From Jacaranda mimosifolia (Eukaryota > Streptophyta > Magnoliopsida > Lamiales > Bignoniaceae): a stretch of DNA of 64,000 nucleotides. Numbering within the stretch: the stretch's first letter is position 1; each line of letters starts with the position of its first letter. The DNA lies in NCBI GenBank assembly GCA_018894105.1, contig CM032127.1:34988760-35052759 (forward strand), read 5' to 3'. Below the pieces are notes generated by a model. That model was given only the letters and a program-made list of their open reading frames with translations. It searched no databases and had not been told where the DNA came from. The position numbers were made by a program, and so were the translations under genes. Positions 1 through 12,655 of the stretch are shown one piece after another.

Positions 1-319
1 TGGCCTTTCTACTGGCCTTTCTCCATCTCCTCCGACCACCTCTTTTCTTCTCTCCCCCAACAGTATTTCCTTTCAGAACACCATTGCTCTCCCCTTTCTT
101 TTGCCTACTCTTTTTCCGCAAAGCTTTCTTCTTCTTCTTCGCCTTAGTTTTCCCATTTTTTTCCATGCAAAGATCATCAGTTCCCCCACTTTCTTGCTTC
201 TTACTTTCATCATAATCCTTTACCGGCCGAGCCCTCTTCTTCTTCACCCTTTCAGAAATAGTACTAGTATTTATCCCTATCTCTTCTGAGACATCACTTC
301 CGCCAAGATTTTCGACCAT
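1..319 (-). CDS. Lysine/arginine-rich protein, N-terminal part (runs off left edge)
   Basis: Minus-strand reading frame that stays open from an ATG at 317-319 to the window edge: 106 codons without a stop, unusual in this AT-rich sequence. The frame is also open upstream of the ATG to about position 385, so this start is only the first candidate. The protein is acidic at first (GGSDVSEEIG), then strongly basic, with runs such as KKKRARP, KAKKKKKALRKKSRQKK and KRRGGRRRWRK that look like nuclear localisation signals. No domain is visible in the part present. Lysine-rich N-termini of this kind occur in plant nuclear proteins, for example JmjC-type chromatin proteins, but that is a guess. Most of the gene lies outside the window. 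The plus-strand frame over the same bases is its shadow. Confidence 0.45.
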   Translation of the reverse strand, partial: MVENLGGSDVSEEIGINTSTISERVKKKRARPVKDYDESKKQESGGTDDLCMEKNGKTKAKKKKKALRKKSRQKKGESNGVLKGNTVGGEKKRGGRRRWRKASRKA

Positions 320-1785
320 ATTTTCTTGATCTTTTGAGATTTCACCTTCGAGGCACTTGGGTATAATACGTTATACAGTAGTATGCATCCTCTCGTTTTC
401 CCTCCCAAAATAGGAACAGGAAAAGAGTTCCTAAAACTATTTTGAATAGGTGGGGCTGAAGGGCAGGAAGTATATAATAATACAAAAACCTTGGAAAGTC
501 CCGCCTTTGGGGGCGTTGGACCACGAGGAGACGCATGTGTCTAAGGAGGGTACCCATTGGTGCAATGGGGGTGGTGGATTTGGGAGCTCTAAGGACACCC
601 TTAAATCACGGGATCATGATTTGATCAAAAGGGAAATATGTATCTGGTACATATACAATTCAGTTTTAGCCTTCAAATTTTGCTTTTCTCAGCCAGTTAA
701 GTTAAAAGTTTCAATTTTAGCCTTCGAATTTTCGACTTATTTATTCATGAATTAGAGTATTTTGTCAAAATATTTTGATAAAATAATTTTTGGAAAGTAA
801 GATTGGAGAATGTAATAATTGTTTGTTTGTGTTTTGAGTGGTAGGTGGAGACTGAAGAATAAATTGGGAGAAAACTATTTGCTTGTTTGTATTTTGATAT
901 GGGAAAGATATCACATCAATAATTTTTTTGTTGAATTAGTAAGGTAAAATCGATATTTTAAAATTATTTATGTTTATGTATATATAGATTAGGTAGGAGA
1001 TAAAAAGTAAGAGGTTTAGACATTTGGGAATTGGTAAAAAATAAATTGTGAGTGTATTTTGGCCTTTTTAGGTATATATTTTGGATAATAGAATTGGGGA
1101 GTGTAATATAAATTATTTGTTTGTATTTTGAGAGTTGAAAAATATTTTGTCAATTTACAAATAAACAAGTCCTTTATATTTCTCAGCTAGTTAAGTTAAA
1201 AGTTCGAAAATTTTATAACTGAGTCAAATACTTTAAATTTTAATATCTAAACAAGAATTAGGTACTACTTCTACTGTAATTGGTTTTTTACCGATCATTT
1301 TACAATATTAAATATTTTATTTAAAAATATTTATTTATTAATTATATACTTGATATGTATTCATAAAATAATTAATAAATTAAATTAATTGAAATAGAGA
1401 ATTTTAATAATAGAAAATATAAACCGACATGTCAAAGCAACATGAAGTTGGGTACAAATCTTTGTAAAGTTAAATATATAAAATTGGAAGAATGTAACAC
1501 GCTTCCTTCGCATTTTATAATTCGCACGTGCATTGCTTGCGGTTGGCAGACTGATAGCAAAATGGATTTGAATGTAAAGTTATGAAGGTATCTTAATAAT
1601 ATATTGGTTTAATGATTTATTCGAATGCATAATTATGAATTTTATGAGAAATAATACATGAAATTCTTCTAAAAGTACTGAAATTGAGATGCTGCCCTCA
1701 TGCTTGCTAAGCTTATTTGAAAAAAAAATTAGTTCTAAGATGCTATATTTTAAAAATAAGTTTTCAAAGTATTTGAATAAAATAA
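320..1785. other. AT-rich flank with one MITE relic
   Basis: No gene is supported. Positions about 745-1172 are a degraded copy of the TTTGTTTG-type MITE described at 14010-14809; shared phrases include TTGTTTGTTTGTGTTTTGAG, and the right end reads ACAAATAAACAAGTCC. The rest is AT-rich with no coding signal. Confidence 0.5.
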
Positions 1786-2116
1786 GGTCCTTTTGGTTTT
1801 ATTTTTATTTTTAGTTTTTATTTTTATTATTTTTAAAATTTGAGAAGTTAGTTAATGAAAATAAGTTGAAAACTTATGAATTTATATTTGGATAGATTGT
1901 TGGAAAAGTAATAACTATATTGAGTTTAGTAAGTTGTAGGTAGAGAAAGATAGAAATAATAAAATAAAGAGAGAAGATATATAGATGATTGGAGAATGTA
2001 TTTTGAGAATAAAAATGAAAATGATGCCGGGTGAAAATATGTAAAAAGTGATGTATTTTTATTTTTAAATAGTAGAAAATGTGAAAATGGGTATGAAAAT
2101 GAAACCTAACGGGTCC
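1786..2116. mobile_element. Tourist-like MITE (331 bp) with TAA target duplication
   Basis: The left end reads GGTCCTTTTGGTTTTATTT, and the reverse complement of the right end reads GGACCCGTTAGGTTTCATTT. TAA stands on both sides (1783-1785 and 2117-2119), the usual TWA duplication of PIF/Harbinger-type MITEs. The interior carries a motif shared with copies at 3425-3709, 12371-12655 and 13110-13596: an ATTGGAGAATGTATTTTGAG-like phrase followed by AAAATGAAAATG. There is no coding capacity. Confidence 0.75.
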
Positions 2117-2259
2117 TAAGTTTTTAAAAATTATAAAGTATTAGTCCTAGCAATTTTATAATCAAATATGTATTACAGCACTTAATATACACTACTGTTA
2201 TTTAAATTATTAGTTAGTTAAAAGTTAGTTACAACTTTATATTAAGTAAAGAATGTGAG

Positions 2260-3135
2260 ATGAAAGATTTGGGCAAAGCGAAGAGGGTATTGGGCATAGA
2301 GATTATCCAAGATAGATACTCTAGGTTGTTGTACTTGTCTAAGCAGATATATATTGAGAAAATATTAGAGCATTTTGGGATGGTAAGTCCACACCAATTA
2401 GCTCCCACTTGCAGCTCATTTCAGGCTCTCATCAGATTTGTCAACGAGTATTGAGAAGGAGGTGGAGCACATGTCTAATATGCCATATGGAAGTGCATTT
2501 GGTAGCTTGATGTACGTCACGGTGTACACTATGCAAGATATTTCGCTTGCTATCAGTGTTGTGAGTAGGTACATGCACAAGCTAGGGAAGATGTATTGAC
2601 AAACAGTGAGATGGATTATGAGGAATTTGAGAGGTTTTGTGGATAGATGTTTGATGTATAGTCAACTAAATTCTACTGCTATACTTGATCGCTAGATGGA
2701 TGCGGATTATGCTGGATATTTGGATAGTAGGTCTATGACAGGCTATGGGTTTTGAGTTTTGGGTTGTACTGTTAGTTGGAAAGCGACTTTGCAGTCATCA
2801 ATTGCATTGTCACAATAGAGGCTGAGTACATGGCTTTAGCTAAAGGCATGAAGGAAGGCATTTGGCTAAAAGGACTGATTGATGATAGTGGTATGAGTTC
2901 AAGTATTAGTAGAGTATTTTTGTGATAGTCAGAGCACCATACACTTGTCAAAGAATCAAACATTTCACGATAAAACAAAAGCCCATTTATGTGAGGTATA
3001 ATTTTGTTCGGGATATAGTGTCTCAAGATGTTGTCGTGGTTAACAAAGATTATTCAATGAATCAAATTCGAGCATTGCTTGAATCTAATAAATATTTACA
3101 AACTCGGATGATTGCTCTTTTGGGGAGACAAAGCT
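2260..3135 (+). pseudogene. Ty1/copia reverse transcriptase–RNase H relic
   Basis: Conceptual translation in changing frames gives the C-terminal part of a copia polyprotein. First comes the RT end (MKDLGKAKRVLGIEI, then YLSKQIYIEKILEHFGM). Next is the connection region (YGSAFGSLMYVTVYTMQDI, then VSRYMHKLGK). RNase H follows (DADYAGYLDSRSMTGYGF, GCTVSWKATLQSSIALS, CDSQSTIHLSKNQTFHDKTK). It ends in a stretch like the copia C-terminus (ALLESNKYLQTRMIALLG). Several stops and frameshifts interrupt it, and integrase and upstream RT are absent, so it is a 5'-truncated dead fragment. The purine-rich GTCAGGATGGAGA at about 3154 may be the polypurine tract, but no LTR pair could be matched. Confidence 0.85.
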
Positions 3136-3424
3136 AATGGACGGAGAATTTCAAGTCAGGATGGAGATTTGTTGAATGCGCCTTGAAATCCAAATTGAAA
3201 ATGATGAAAATAACGAGAAATGGCAAAAAAGACAAAGAAACGATGAGAAATGATGACAAAGGAGCAAAAACGGACAGTAAGCAGCAGCAAACACTCCAGG
3301 GCATGCAGTAGGGATGTCTTGACAAGCAGGATGCACAAGCCGCGCACACAAAAGCGTAGGCAGGTGTGCAGGAGCGCCTAGTGGGCGTGGGAGCGCACCA
3401 TGCACGCATGAACTACTATTGAGA

Positions 3425-3709
3425 TACCATCATTTCCAAAACTTGAAAAAGTAGTTAGTGAAAATAAGTTGAAAATGAGTTCGTAAATAAATTGTTAAAA
3501 AAATAATGATTATATTGGCTTTAATAGATTGTAGGTGGAGAGATATAATAATAATAATAATAGAGACACAGAGAGAGAGAGGATATATAGGTTATTGGAG
3601 TATATGTTTTGAGAATAAAAATGAAAATGTATAAAAAAATGATGTGTTTTAATTTTTAAATAGTAGAAAGTATAAAAATGGAGTTTGAAAATGAAAATAA
3701 AAGAGCCCC
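3425..3709. mobile_element. Tourist-like MITE, left-truncated copy
   Basis: Same family as 1786-2116. Shared blocks include GTTAGTGAAAATAAGTTGAA, GATTGTAGGTGGAGAGA and GAGAATAAAAATGAAAATG. The right terminus (reverse complement GGGGCTCTTTTATTTTCATT) matches the family end, while the left terminus is missing. A (TAA)n run and a GA-rich run lie inside. Confidence 0.65.
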
Positions 3710-6672
3710 AATCCACAATTCTTTGGTATTTTCATGTTTTTTCTAGTGCCATGTATTGGGAATACGAATGTTTCTAAGTGAATTGTTGGGTGTATCAAAA
3801 TGCCATCGGTGTTATTTATTAACCAATTTGGCTTGTCAATAGCAAGGTATTATCCTGTTCAAATTAAGAAAAAACTAAAATACTCATATTCAAATTCAAT
3901 AAAAATTATATAATGAGTTTGGATAGGATTTATATAAAAAAATACTCATCGCATACTCGAAATACATAGTACTCTAATACTCAAATCTAATTCATTAAGA
4001 TAAAAATTACATATATCGAAATTAAAGGTACACTAATGACACATTCTCAACGTATGTTAAATTAAAAATATTCTTAAAATTTATTATATATGCTTGAATA
4101 TATTGTATAAAATAGCATTATTTGAAAAAAAATGAAAAGAATAAAGTAAAAGAAAAAAATAATATTGGGAGGAGAGAAAATACAATAAAAACTCTTGGCT
4201 TTTGTTTGTTCAGTATGCTGAAAATTAAATAAACAAATTAACTAAATTAAATTTAGATAATTTCTTTTGGTTATTAATTGATACAATATATATATATACA
4301 CACACATATATCAATATAATTAATTAATACATTAAAAAAGAATAGGTCCAATGAGTCGAACTCAAACCACAGACCCAGGGGCCATAGGTAGGCTAGGTTG
4401 AATAAAATATAGAGTATTATTGTATTGAGTATCTATATCTATATCATTATATAGAGTACAACGGTGTGAGATTTACATTTGTGTAATTTTGATTCAATTC
4501 TAAATTTTTAGAATTTTGAGTTTTTTAATTAAATTAAAAAAAATTCATTAATTATTGATTATTAATTTGATATTATATATTCCATTTAAAAATATCTAGA
4601 TTTATGAAATTATCTTCTTGATTGGGATAAATCAGTCCTTCTATACCACTATATATAGAGTATCGTGAAAGTCATTTTATTAATATTATTAGTTTCTAAC
4701 ATTTTTGCCCACTATCTCTTTTTGCACACCATTATTTCATTCTTCAAATTATTTACTATTTGCTTTATTTTATTGTTTACTTTTGTGATCTCATTTTTGT
4801 TTGTTTAATTTAGATATGTTACATGATGGGAGAGATTTTTTTAAATTTTAATGCCGCTAATTTTCTTTTCAGTCATAAACAAAGTCTATCATTTAGCTTT
4901 TATTTGTTATTAAATTTGTAACTTTTATATCTTTTTGTTTATTACTTAATTTAACCTATCCTATCAATTCATTTTTTTTTTTTTATTTTAAACTCTCTTT
5001 TTGTTCATTTAATTTATGATTCTTTGAGATGAGATATATCAATTGTTCTTTTTTTTTTTTTTTGTTACATTTATATTAGTTCACAATTTTCTCTTCAACT
5101 GTCAATAAATTCTATTATTTAATTTTTATTTTACTTAATTTATTATACATTTATTACATTTTTACTCATTCTTTGAATCAAGTTATCAATTTATTTGTTA
5201 GTTCTTTATTTTTAAATTCTCTTGTTTTTTGTTCATTTAATTTTATAATTTTATAGGATAAGATATGCTCTTTGGTTTTAATAGTTTTAAAATTTATTTT
5301 ACTTTTTGAATATTTATAAATTTTAAAGTATGTCATTTAGTTTTTATTTTTTATTCATATACATAGTTATGTATGTATGAGTACGCATAATTCAAACTCA
5401 TTTTAAAAATTTTATATACTCTTCGTCAGTATATATTCTCAAACCTTTTTTTAACATTTGAAATATATTATAAGATGGTTGTATTAATAGAATATACACC
5501 CATTAATTTTTTAACTTTACAACACTCGACCTAATTTAATCCATCAAAAAATATATATTCAATTTTATTTATTTATTTTAAATTTTAATTGCTTGAAAGA
5601 TTAACAACTTCTTTTGTTATTTGCCCTTTTTTTCCTCTGCTATTTGCATAATATAACATGAAGATTCAATTATATTTATATAAATATTTGAGAATAAATG
5701 TAATAATTTATTTTTTTTTCATATTTTTTTTTTACATTCAAATTTCATCTTTATGTTCTCTCATTAATTCATATTTAAAATCAATTTTGAGTTTATAATT
5801 ACTTTATCAATTTACTGTTATTTTAATTTTGCACTACTAATATCAAACTCTTTTATTCACTTATTAAGCTATGAGAAATTAATTTAATTAATTTTTAATT
5901 AAAAATTAAAATTAGAAAAGAATTTTTTAAAAAAAAAATTATTTAGCATATATATTATCTAATTTTCTATATTTTAAAGTTCAACTTAATATATACTCAT
6001 TGTCTTTTAAATCTAAAGTAATTTTAAAATATTATAATATTGAGTTTTTTCCAATAACTTTTAAACCATCAATCTTTTGTTCTATCTTTCTCATGTATTT
6101 TTATTTTTTAATGCAACTATCTAGGTTTTTTTTTGGTTATATTTTTTGTTTGACTTTATTATGTGTTTTGGGAGAATGAATTATTAGAAATGTAAAAGTT
6201 GTTTTTTGGTATGTTTGTTTATGTTTTGGGAGAGACATTTTTTTACTGTAGTAATCAAATCAATATTTTTGGGGTAAAAAATGAAATTGAGTAATTATTT
6301 TAATGTTAGAATAATAATAAAATAATAAATATATAATATATATATATATATATTGGAGAATGTGTGTTTTGAAGGAAAAATGGAAATATGTTTGTTTATA
6401 TTTCTTCAAAACAATGTTGTTCCGAGAAAACATAACCAAACAAAGCCCTATTAATTTTTTGTTACATAATTTTTTTTTTCTTTTTTGATAAATAATATAA
6501 TTATATTAAGTTTGGATTTTTTTTATTTTCTCATAGAATAATCTTGAAATTCATTTGATATATTAGAATAATATTTAATCTTACTCATTACTTAATTATT
6601 TTTTGTAATATTTTTATTTTTAATTAAATCTATAATTCAAATTACATTATTATATAGTATTTTGAAAAATCT
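3710..6672. other. AT-rich intergenic stretch without a gene
   Basis: I see no coding signal over about 3 kb. The composition is extremely AT-rich, with several T-runs of 9 or more (around 4970, 5050 and 5710) and a (TA)n run near 6334-6354. Positions about 6140-6450 resemble the TTTGTTTG-type MITE (phrases GTTTGTTTATGTTTTGGGAG and ATTGGAGAATGTGTGTTTTG) but the copy is too decayed to bound. Sequence of this kind could act as matrix-attachment DNA, which I cannot test here. Confidence 0.4.
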
Positions 6673-7719
6673 ATGCATAGCGTGGGGTACATACTATTTT
6701 TAGAGTATAGTAAAATACATAGAGTCTTGTTATCTGAATATTTTAAGGCTTATTCCCAATTAAGTCAAACCATAAAAGAACCTGAAAGCCAATCCTCAAA
6801 CCCCTTTTTGTTCTCCTTTGAGCTAGAACTATACTGTTGTTTTAGATTTTTCTACCAGTGCAGGGATCCTAATGGCACACTTGCAGTGATGGATGCTCTA
6901 AAGGAGTGAGAGTGGGGTTAGATGAGCGAATACCATGATTCATTCCATGCACCAAACAAATAGACCTCATCATCCAGAAACCAAAATGCCAAATAGACAA
7001 CATTAATATTAATAGTAACAGTACACCAGCGGTGTGGGGCATTAACTTCAATTATATTTCTCAAATCCAAAGCAAACACAATAGTAGAGAATAGGGAGGG
7101 CTACCACAAAAAAGAAAAATTCTATCCAACTCTTTGATCCTTGTTCTTCACAAAATAAAGAGGATAAGAATGATATAACATATATAGTTAAAATGAAGCA
7201 TCCTGTTCCTACCATTGATGATGCGGTGGGAATAATTAGCAAATGAAAACAATGACCCACCAATCATTTGTCTAACCTTACAAATAAGAGATATTTCAAG
7301 CTCAATTTAGTTTTCCAGAAAAGAACTACTTCATCAGGAATAGCCAAGTACTTATCTTCTACCAAGAGGAAATGCCTAAATTGCAACAAAGAAAAATTTC
7401 AAAGCTGATTCAGCATTTAATGCTGCAAATTATAGATATAAGTACTACCAACATCCTTCACTACAATGTACATCAGCAATAAAAATAACAAAACCACCAA
7501 GAGTCACCCAATCTTGATTTGCCCACAAAGTAGACGACAAGAATTTACCAATCCAGATTGCCTACTAGACAATTAGACCTAAAGGGGACATCCTTACTGC
7601 ATTCATAGGAACAACCCAATACCTATCAACTCCTCTGAAGAAACTAAAAGACCAAGCACAACTAGACAATATACAAGAAAAATTCATCTGTTGACCTTGG
7701 TCTGCCAGAAAATTCAGCT
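6673..7719. other. 3' flank of the UBP gene, no separate gene seen
   Basis: Short frames on both strands lack any domain. The part next to 7720 should hold the UBP 3' untranslated region. Composition shifts from very AT-rich (before about 6700) to more even sequence here. Confidence 0.4.
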
Positions 7720-10700
7720 TTACCTGTGAGTCCTAGCAATCAAAGGTCGTAATGAAGGTCTGATGCTTGCATTGTCATGAGTCGGTGCACTGCTATCATC
7801 TCTGGATTTTCTACTCTTCTTCCTAACATAAACTTCAGTTTTACACCCTGTCAGTGCAGCTAAAAGTTGCTTACCTCTTGAACCAGGCATGCTTTTCTTT
7901 ATGAATGAGCAAGCCTGCCTTTTTTCCATATCATCCATATCTTTCTCCAGTCGCCTTTTGCAAGATACGCGGTCTAGCAACCTCACATGGTCACAAGGAA
8001 TGGAGAGACCTGCATCTAAAACCCAAAACCAGCGTGAGCATCAATTATACACTCTTCAGGTAATTTAACCAGACTGAAAAAAGATCACTAAATTTACCAG
8101 GTGAGTCCTCTCTGTATATCTCTGGACTTGATGATCTTGGAGGTGTTTGAGGAGTATCATTTTGACAATTTGCAACCGCACAAACTTCCTGACTCCGGTT
8201 AACTTTTTCAAGTAAACTTCGAGAAACTCCTTTCTGGACTTCAGGTAAAGGCATATCTGAAGAATCACCAGGAAATGGTGCTATTGAAGCAGACACACTA
8301 TGCGAATTATCTATTCTTCCATTGCTCTCAACTGTATTCTGCATTGATCCACTATCCTTACTATCATTGTTGTTAACTCCCATATGTTCTGATTCAATAC
8401 CATGGCTTGCTCCATAGGAATCACAGCTAAATTTGTTTTGCAGACTATGAGATACTGGTGTAGCTATATTATCTAACACGGATTTTGGCGATGTGTTCCA
8501 TAGATTTGAATCTACACAACACTTTTGACTTTCAATGAAACTTGAAAACCAAGGTGTGCCCTCTTTCACATAGAAGAGAATATATGCCTCCTGTGACAGC
8601 ACAAAATCTTCATGGACCAGCCTAACCTACAAAGTGGCAACCCAACATCAATGTCATTCCACAGTCAGTATTTGAAGTCAAAGGATAACTTAAAAGGTTG
8701 ATCAGCAACTATGTACACAATGTTAGACTGTTACTACACCAAAAGAAAGATCGTACAAAATGCTCAACACACTACCTTTGAATCATCAAACTTGCACCAT
8801 ATGTTGGGGGATAAGCGAATGAAGCAGTAGTAGTGCCCAGATGTAGATGTCAATCCAATATGCACTACTATGGCATACAGTACGTAATTAAGTGCTGCCT
8901 GCAGAATACATTTAAGGAGAGACAAGACATTTCAGAAACTGTTTATAAGACAATATCTAAAGCAAAACCCAAATAGAGTATCCCAACATCATGTCACAAT
9001 GTTTAGATCTAAACCCACTTCAGACATCCCACCCTAACCACAGATATTGACAAACCAGCATAGTTATTAAAGGCGTTAGGCGAGGGGCGGGCGACCAAAA
9101 GGCGAACAAGGCGACAATTAAGAAAAAAGTTAATATATATATATAATACAACAAATTAAATTAAGTTAAATATATTAAGTATTAATGGAGTAGCATATTA
9201 ACATATTAAATACTTTTAGTATTAAAACAGCAAATTAGTTAAAATATATTAAGATTTAGTTGAAGTATTAATGTATTAAACAAATTGAAAAAGAAAGATT
9301 CAAAAAAATCAAAAGTGTTATCTATATGAGATAAGAACACTAATTTAAAAATAAAATAAAATAAAATAAGAAATGAAAAGAGAATAGAGAAAAAAAGGAA
9401 GAGAGAATAAATGGAAGATAGAAGACAACTTGGAGTCGAGGTTGCTGGAATCAAGGTGTTGGAAAGAATGCCTTGGTTGTAGGAAAAAGTTTAGGTGCTT
9501 CTTAATTATGGGTTATTTATTACAAAAAGGCAAGGTGTCTTATAGGAGGCTCATTTATTATTATTTTTTTTAAATTGAACTAAAGGAGACTAAGGCGTCC
9601 AAGACGACTGAGGCGACCAAAGTGACAAAGGCGGTCGCCTCATCTCGCCTTATGGTGCTTGCTTGGCCTGGGGAGAAAGAGGCGACATGATGTTGCCTCA
9701 CCTCGCCTCTCGCCTGAGGCGAGGGAGGCGATGGCCTTTGATAACTATGCAAACCAGACAAAGGGAAAACAGATACATCTTGCAAGAGCCGAAAAGCAAG
9801 CTCCTTCTAGATATAAAGATTCAAGCTACTTATCAATTGGTACAGGTACAGTTCATACCAGCACTATTTTTAAAAATCACCTAATAAATACATTTACTAT
9901 CAAGTGATCCACATTAAATTCTGTTTCCAAATTTCAAGTCTTATTGGCATTAGAGACTAATCTAATGTTTCACATGCTTAATAAGGATAAGCAGTAAGGG
10001 AAACTCACATCAATCTTTTTGTCACTGCAAGTGAAAGGGACCAGGTCCAAGTCTAATGGAAATTCCACATGTTTATCAACTTTCTGGACCAAACAGCCAT
10101 CATTCTTAAATCTCTTCAAATGAAATGCAGCCACCAAAGGGACCTGATCAAAGGAGAGTTGCTTCTCAATAGATACTTGCTCCTTGCAATTTTCACATGT
10201 AAACTTGGTCTCTGGATCATCAATTTTTTCAACCTTTGTGAAAGACCGAAGAGCTGTTAAAAGGTTGTCTGCATCCTCAACCTCCAAACTAAGGTCGATT
10301 GAGGGTTCGTAAGTGTCCGAACAGTGACCACAGTTACAACACTGAAGCTGCAATCATAAAGCTCATGTCATTATAAATTGGTACATTTTAACTCATGTCA
10401 AATGCAAAATAAAAGTCAACATGATTTTTTGCATGATACGTACAAACTACAGGGGGGGAAAAATAAGGTTTAATATTGAGCCCATACTTTGCTGACAAGC
10501 CGCCCACCAAATACTTGTTTCACTAAGTTGTCACTTTGTGAAGACATGCAATCTTTATGCTTTGAATCATGACAGGTTTCGAGCCTATCTAGAAAGCACT
10601 GAAGGAATTCATGTGCGTCCTCTTGTTGAAATTTTTGGAAACTTGACGAGATATCTGGTAGTTTTACCAAGTCAAGGAATTATACAGTAACAAAATCATT

Positions 10701-11917
10701 CTTGCAACACATGGGTAAAATACCAGAAATAACTTATTTAACAGAAAAGGTGAGCTGCAAAATTTCTGGACTCCCCATAAGTAGTCAGAAACTCAAACCA
10801 AATGTCATATCATGCTGCTCTGGAAAGAGACAGAACATAGTCTTAACACAAAATCATTGAAGCAAAGCAACACTCGTAAATATCAAGCAGTGAGATGTTA
10901 ACCATGTATTCAATTTCCATAGATGAAACTTTTAGCTCATCTAAGAGAAATTCAAGAGAGGATACAGCTCAAGTTGTTGAAAAATTTCCAAGGTGAGACG
11001 AGTATGTCTGTTGAAGCCAGTGAATGGTGAACCAGCTGACGCAGAGAGCACAGAGTACAAAACCCTTCATTGTTACCTGCAATTGATTGTTACCAAAAAG
11101 GAAAGAAAATGACAATCCAATATAAAGTTCACTGAAATAACCACACCAGTCGGAAATTGAAAAGAACCACATTGGCATGAATAGACTTACAATCAGACTG
11201 CACAGAATGCCTATCTGAAAGAATACCATGAAGAAGTGGAACTGTATGCATAAAACATTGCAATACAGAATTCAGAAAGCAAGTATTGCCTAAATTCACC
11301 AGCCCGGCTCCCTGCCAAATTTTGACACATCTTATCATCAATAACCAAATAATGTTTCTAGATCAAAGAAAAAAGGAAAAAAACAGCTTAGCGGTAGGCA
11401 CTGCACATACATAGAAGCAGTCAGATAAAGAACCAATAGAACTAGAGTCTGTGTAAATCATCGCAAGACAATGCACCAGAAGAAAATCGATTACTGCAAA
11501 ACATCTAAAAAACTAGGACACAAACAGATATAATCGTTCAAAACACAATAAATAGCGTCTTACTACCGTAACAAGGTTGTTATTTGGTGATGGCGAAGTC
11601 GAAATAGAAGGCTTGGCTTTAACTCCCCCATATTTGTGCACAGGGCAGATAGAAGGACTAGTGTCCGAAGGCAGCGGCAACTGAGATTCCAAAGGATTTC
11701 TACCAATATCAGTATCAGAATTTTTGGACCACGGCCTCGTCCAATGAGAACTAAAATGTGAAGAAAAAGCATTTGTTGGAGAAGAATCGAGGAATTCATC
11801 ATGGTCTTCAGTTTCAGCCCCTTTGGCCTCATTCTCATCTTCCAGCAACAGAGCTGCTTCGTACAATTCAGAGGATGTCTCATCGTTACACGACGACGAA
11901 GAATCCGAGGAGCTCAT
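7720..11917 (-). CDS. UBP20: Ubiquitin carboxyl-terminal hydrolase, UBP20/UBP21 type (8 exons)
   Basis: Predicted deubiquitinase (peptidase family C19) that cleaves ubiquitin from conjugates. Coding exons on the minus strand, 5' to 3': 11917-11564, 11311-11191, 11076-10966, 10654-10488, 10347-10009, 8898-8776, 8626-8098, 8015-7720. All introns are GT-AG, all phases join, and the total is 2040 nt (679 aa plus stop), near the family's usual length of about 700. Cys box [17 protein letters not shown] with catalytic Cys129; QQEDAHEFL at about 205-213; Cys-rich zinc-ribbon pairs in exon 5 (LQCCNCGHC and CENCK); His box SGHYYCFIR with His386; then WCKFDDSKV. All catalytic boxes are present. The serine-rich acidic N-terminus (1-118) and the long C-terminus, with a basic [11 protein letters not shown] tail, are typical of plant UBP20/21. 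A hAT-like insertion sits in the intron 10008-8899. The choice between UBP20 and UBP21 is not resolved. Confidence 0.93.
9059..9749. mobile_element. hAT-like non-autonomous element, GCG-rich termini (691 bp)
   Basis: Lies in an intron of the UBP gene. The termini are inverted repeats: the left reads CATAGTTATTAAAGGCG and the reverse complement of the right reads CATAGTTATCAAAGGCC. Beyond them both ends continue into AGGCGA-type repeats that can fold on one another. An exact 8-bp direct repeat, CAAACCAG, flanks it (9051-9058 and 9750-9757), the duplication length of hAT elements. There is no transposase. A related copy with the same terminal motif and 8-bp duplications lies at 54851-55670. Confidence 0.85.
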
Positions 11918-12370
11918 TTTCCGAATTGAGTGAGTGGAGGCTGGAGGAGAGATTGAGTTGTCTGATTAGATTTCCACGAAAATTAGGGTTGGGAAAAGGG
12001 GGAGGATGGAATGAATATGATGGTGTTGACTGTTGGTTGGTATTTGGAGGAAAGGAAGAAAAAAATTGGGAATGGAGGGAAAGAAAAAGGAAAGGAAATT
12101 TGAATTGGGTGTGGTGTGGTGTGGTGGTGGAGGAAGGGGGGGGGGGGGGGATGAAAAAGAGGAGGGGAAAGTGATTTGAAATGGCGGTTTTTGTTTGGTT
12201 TTAGGTTTGGAGGGATTTGAAGAAAGAGGAAGAGGAGGGAAAAATATTTTTTGGAATTTGGATTTGTTTGTAAAATTAATTAATTATTATTCGAGGAGTT
12301 GTTGGAAACAGGAAACCCAACCAACAAGGATTAAGGATACTCAGTCGGTTATCAAATAGGCTTATTAATT
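11918..12370. promoter_or_regulatory. Upstream region of the UBP gene, with G13 run
   Basis: Leader and promoter region of the minus-strand UBP gene. On the plus strand it is purine-rich (GGAGGAAAGGAAG-like blocks, then a run of G at about 12138-12150); in the gene's sense it is therefore a C/T-rich leader, common in plant 5' regions. No clear TATA box could be placed. The plus-strand reading frame here is purine-tract translation and not a gene. Confidence 0.35.
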
Positions 12371-12655
12371 TGAGCCCGTTTGGTTTCATTTCCATAACTC
12401 CTTTTTTTTTTTATTACTTTTAACAATAAAATATATTATTTTTTACATATTTTCACTTAATATTATTTTTATTTTTATTTTCTAAATACATTCTCCAATA
12501 ACCTATATACTTTTTTCCAATAAACTATATATCTTCTCTCTCTTTATTTCATTATTTTTATTTCTCTCCACCTACAATTTATTAAAATTAACATAATCAT
12601 TACTTTTCCAACAATTCATTCAAATACAAACTTATTTTCAACTCATTTTCACTAA
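12371..12655. mobile_element. Tourist-like MITE, right-truncated copy
   Basis: Reverse-oriented relative to the copy at 1786-2116. The left terminus GAGCCCGTTTGGTTTCATTTC matches the family end, and the interior has CCTCCACCTACAA-type and ACATTCTCCAATAACCTATA blocks. The right end stops at the next element's border. Confidence 0.6.

Noticed and set aside
101..289. Plus-strand frame at the left edge
   Set aside because: It is the antisense of the lysine-rich minus-strand frame; the leucine/serine-rich translation is a complement artefact.
4340..4400. Possible tRNA-like stretch (GTCGAACTCAAACC…)
   Set aside because: No cloverleaf with matching acceptor and anticodon arms could be drawn.
12001..12174. 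Frame rich in Glu, Gly and Lys upstream of the UBP gene
   Set aside because: It translates purine-rich leader DNA and a G13 run, with no domain.
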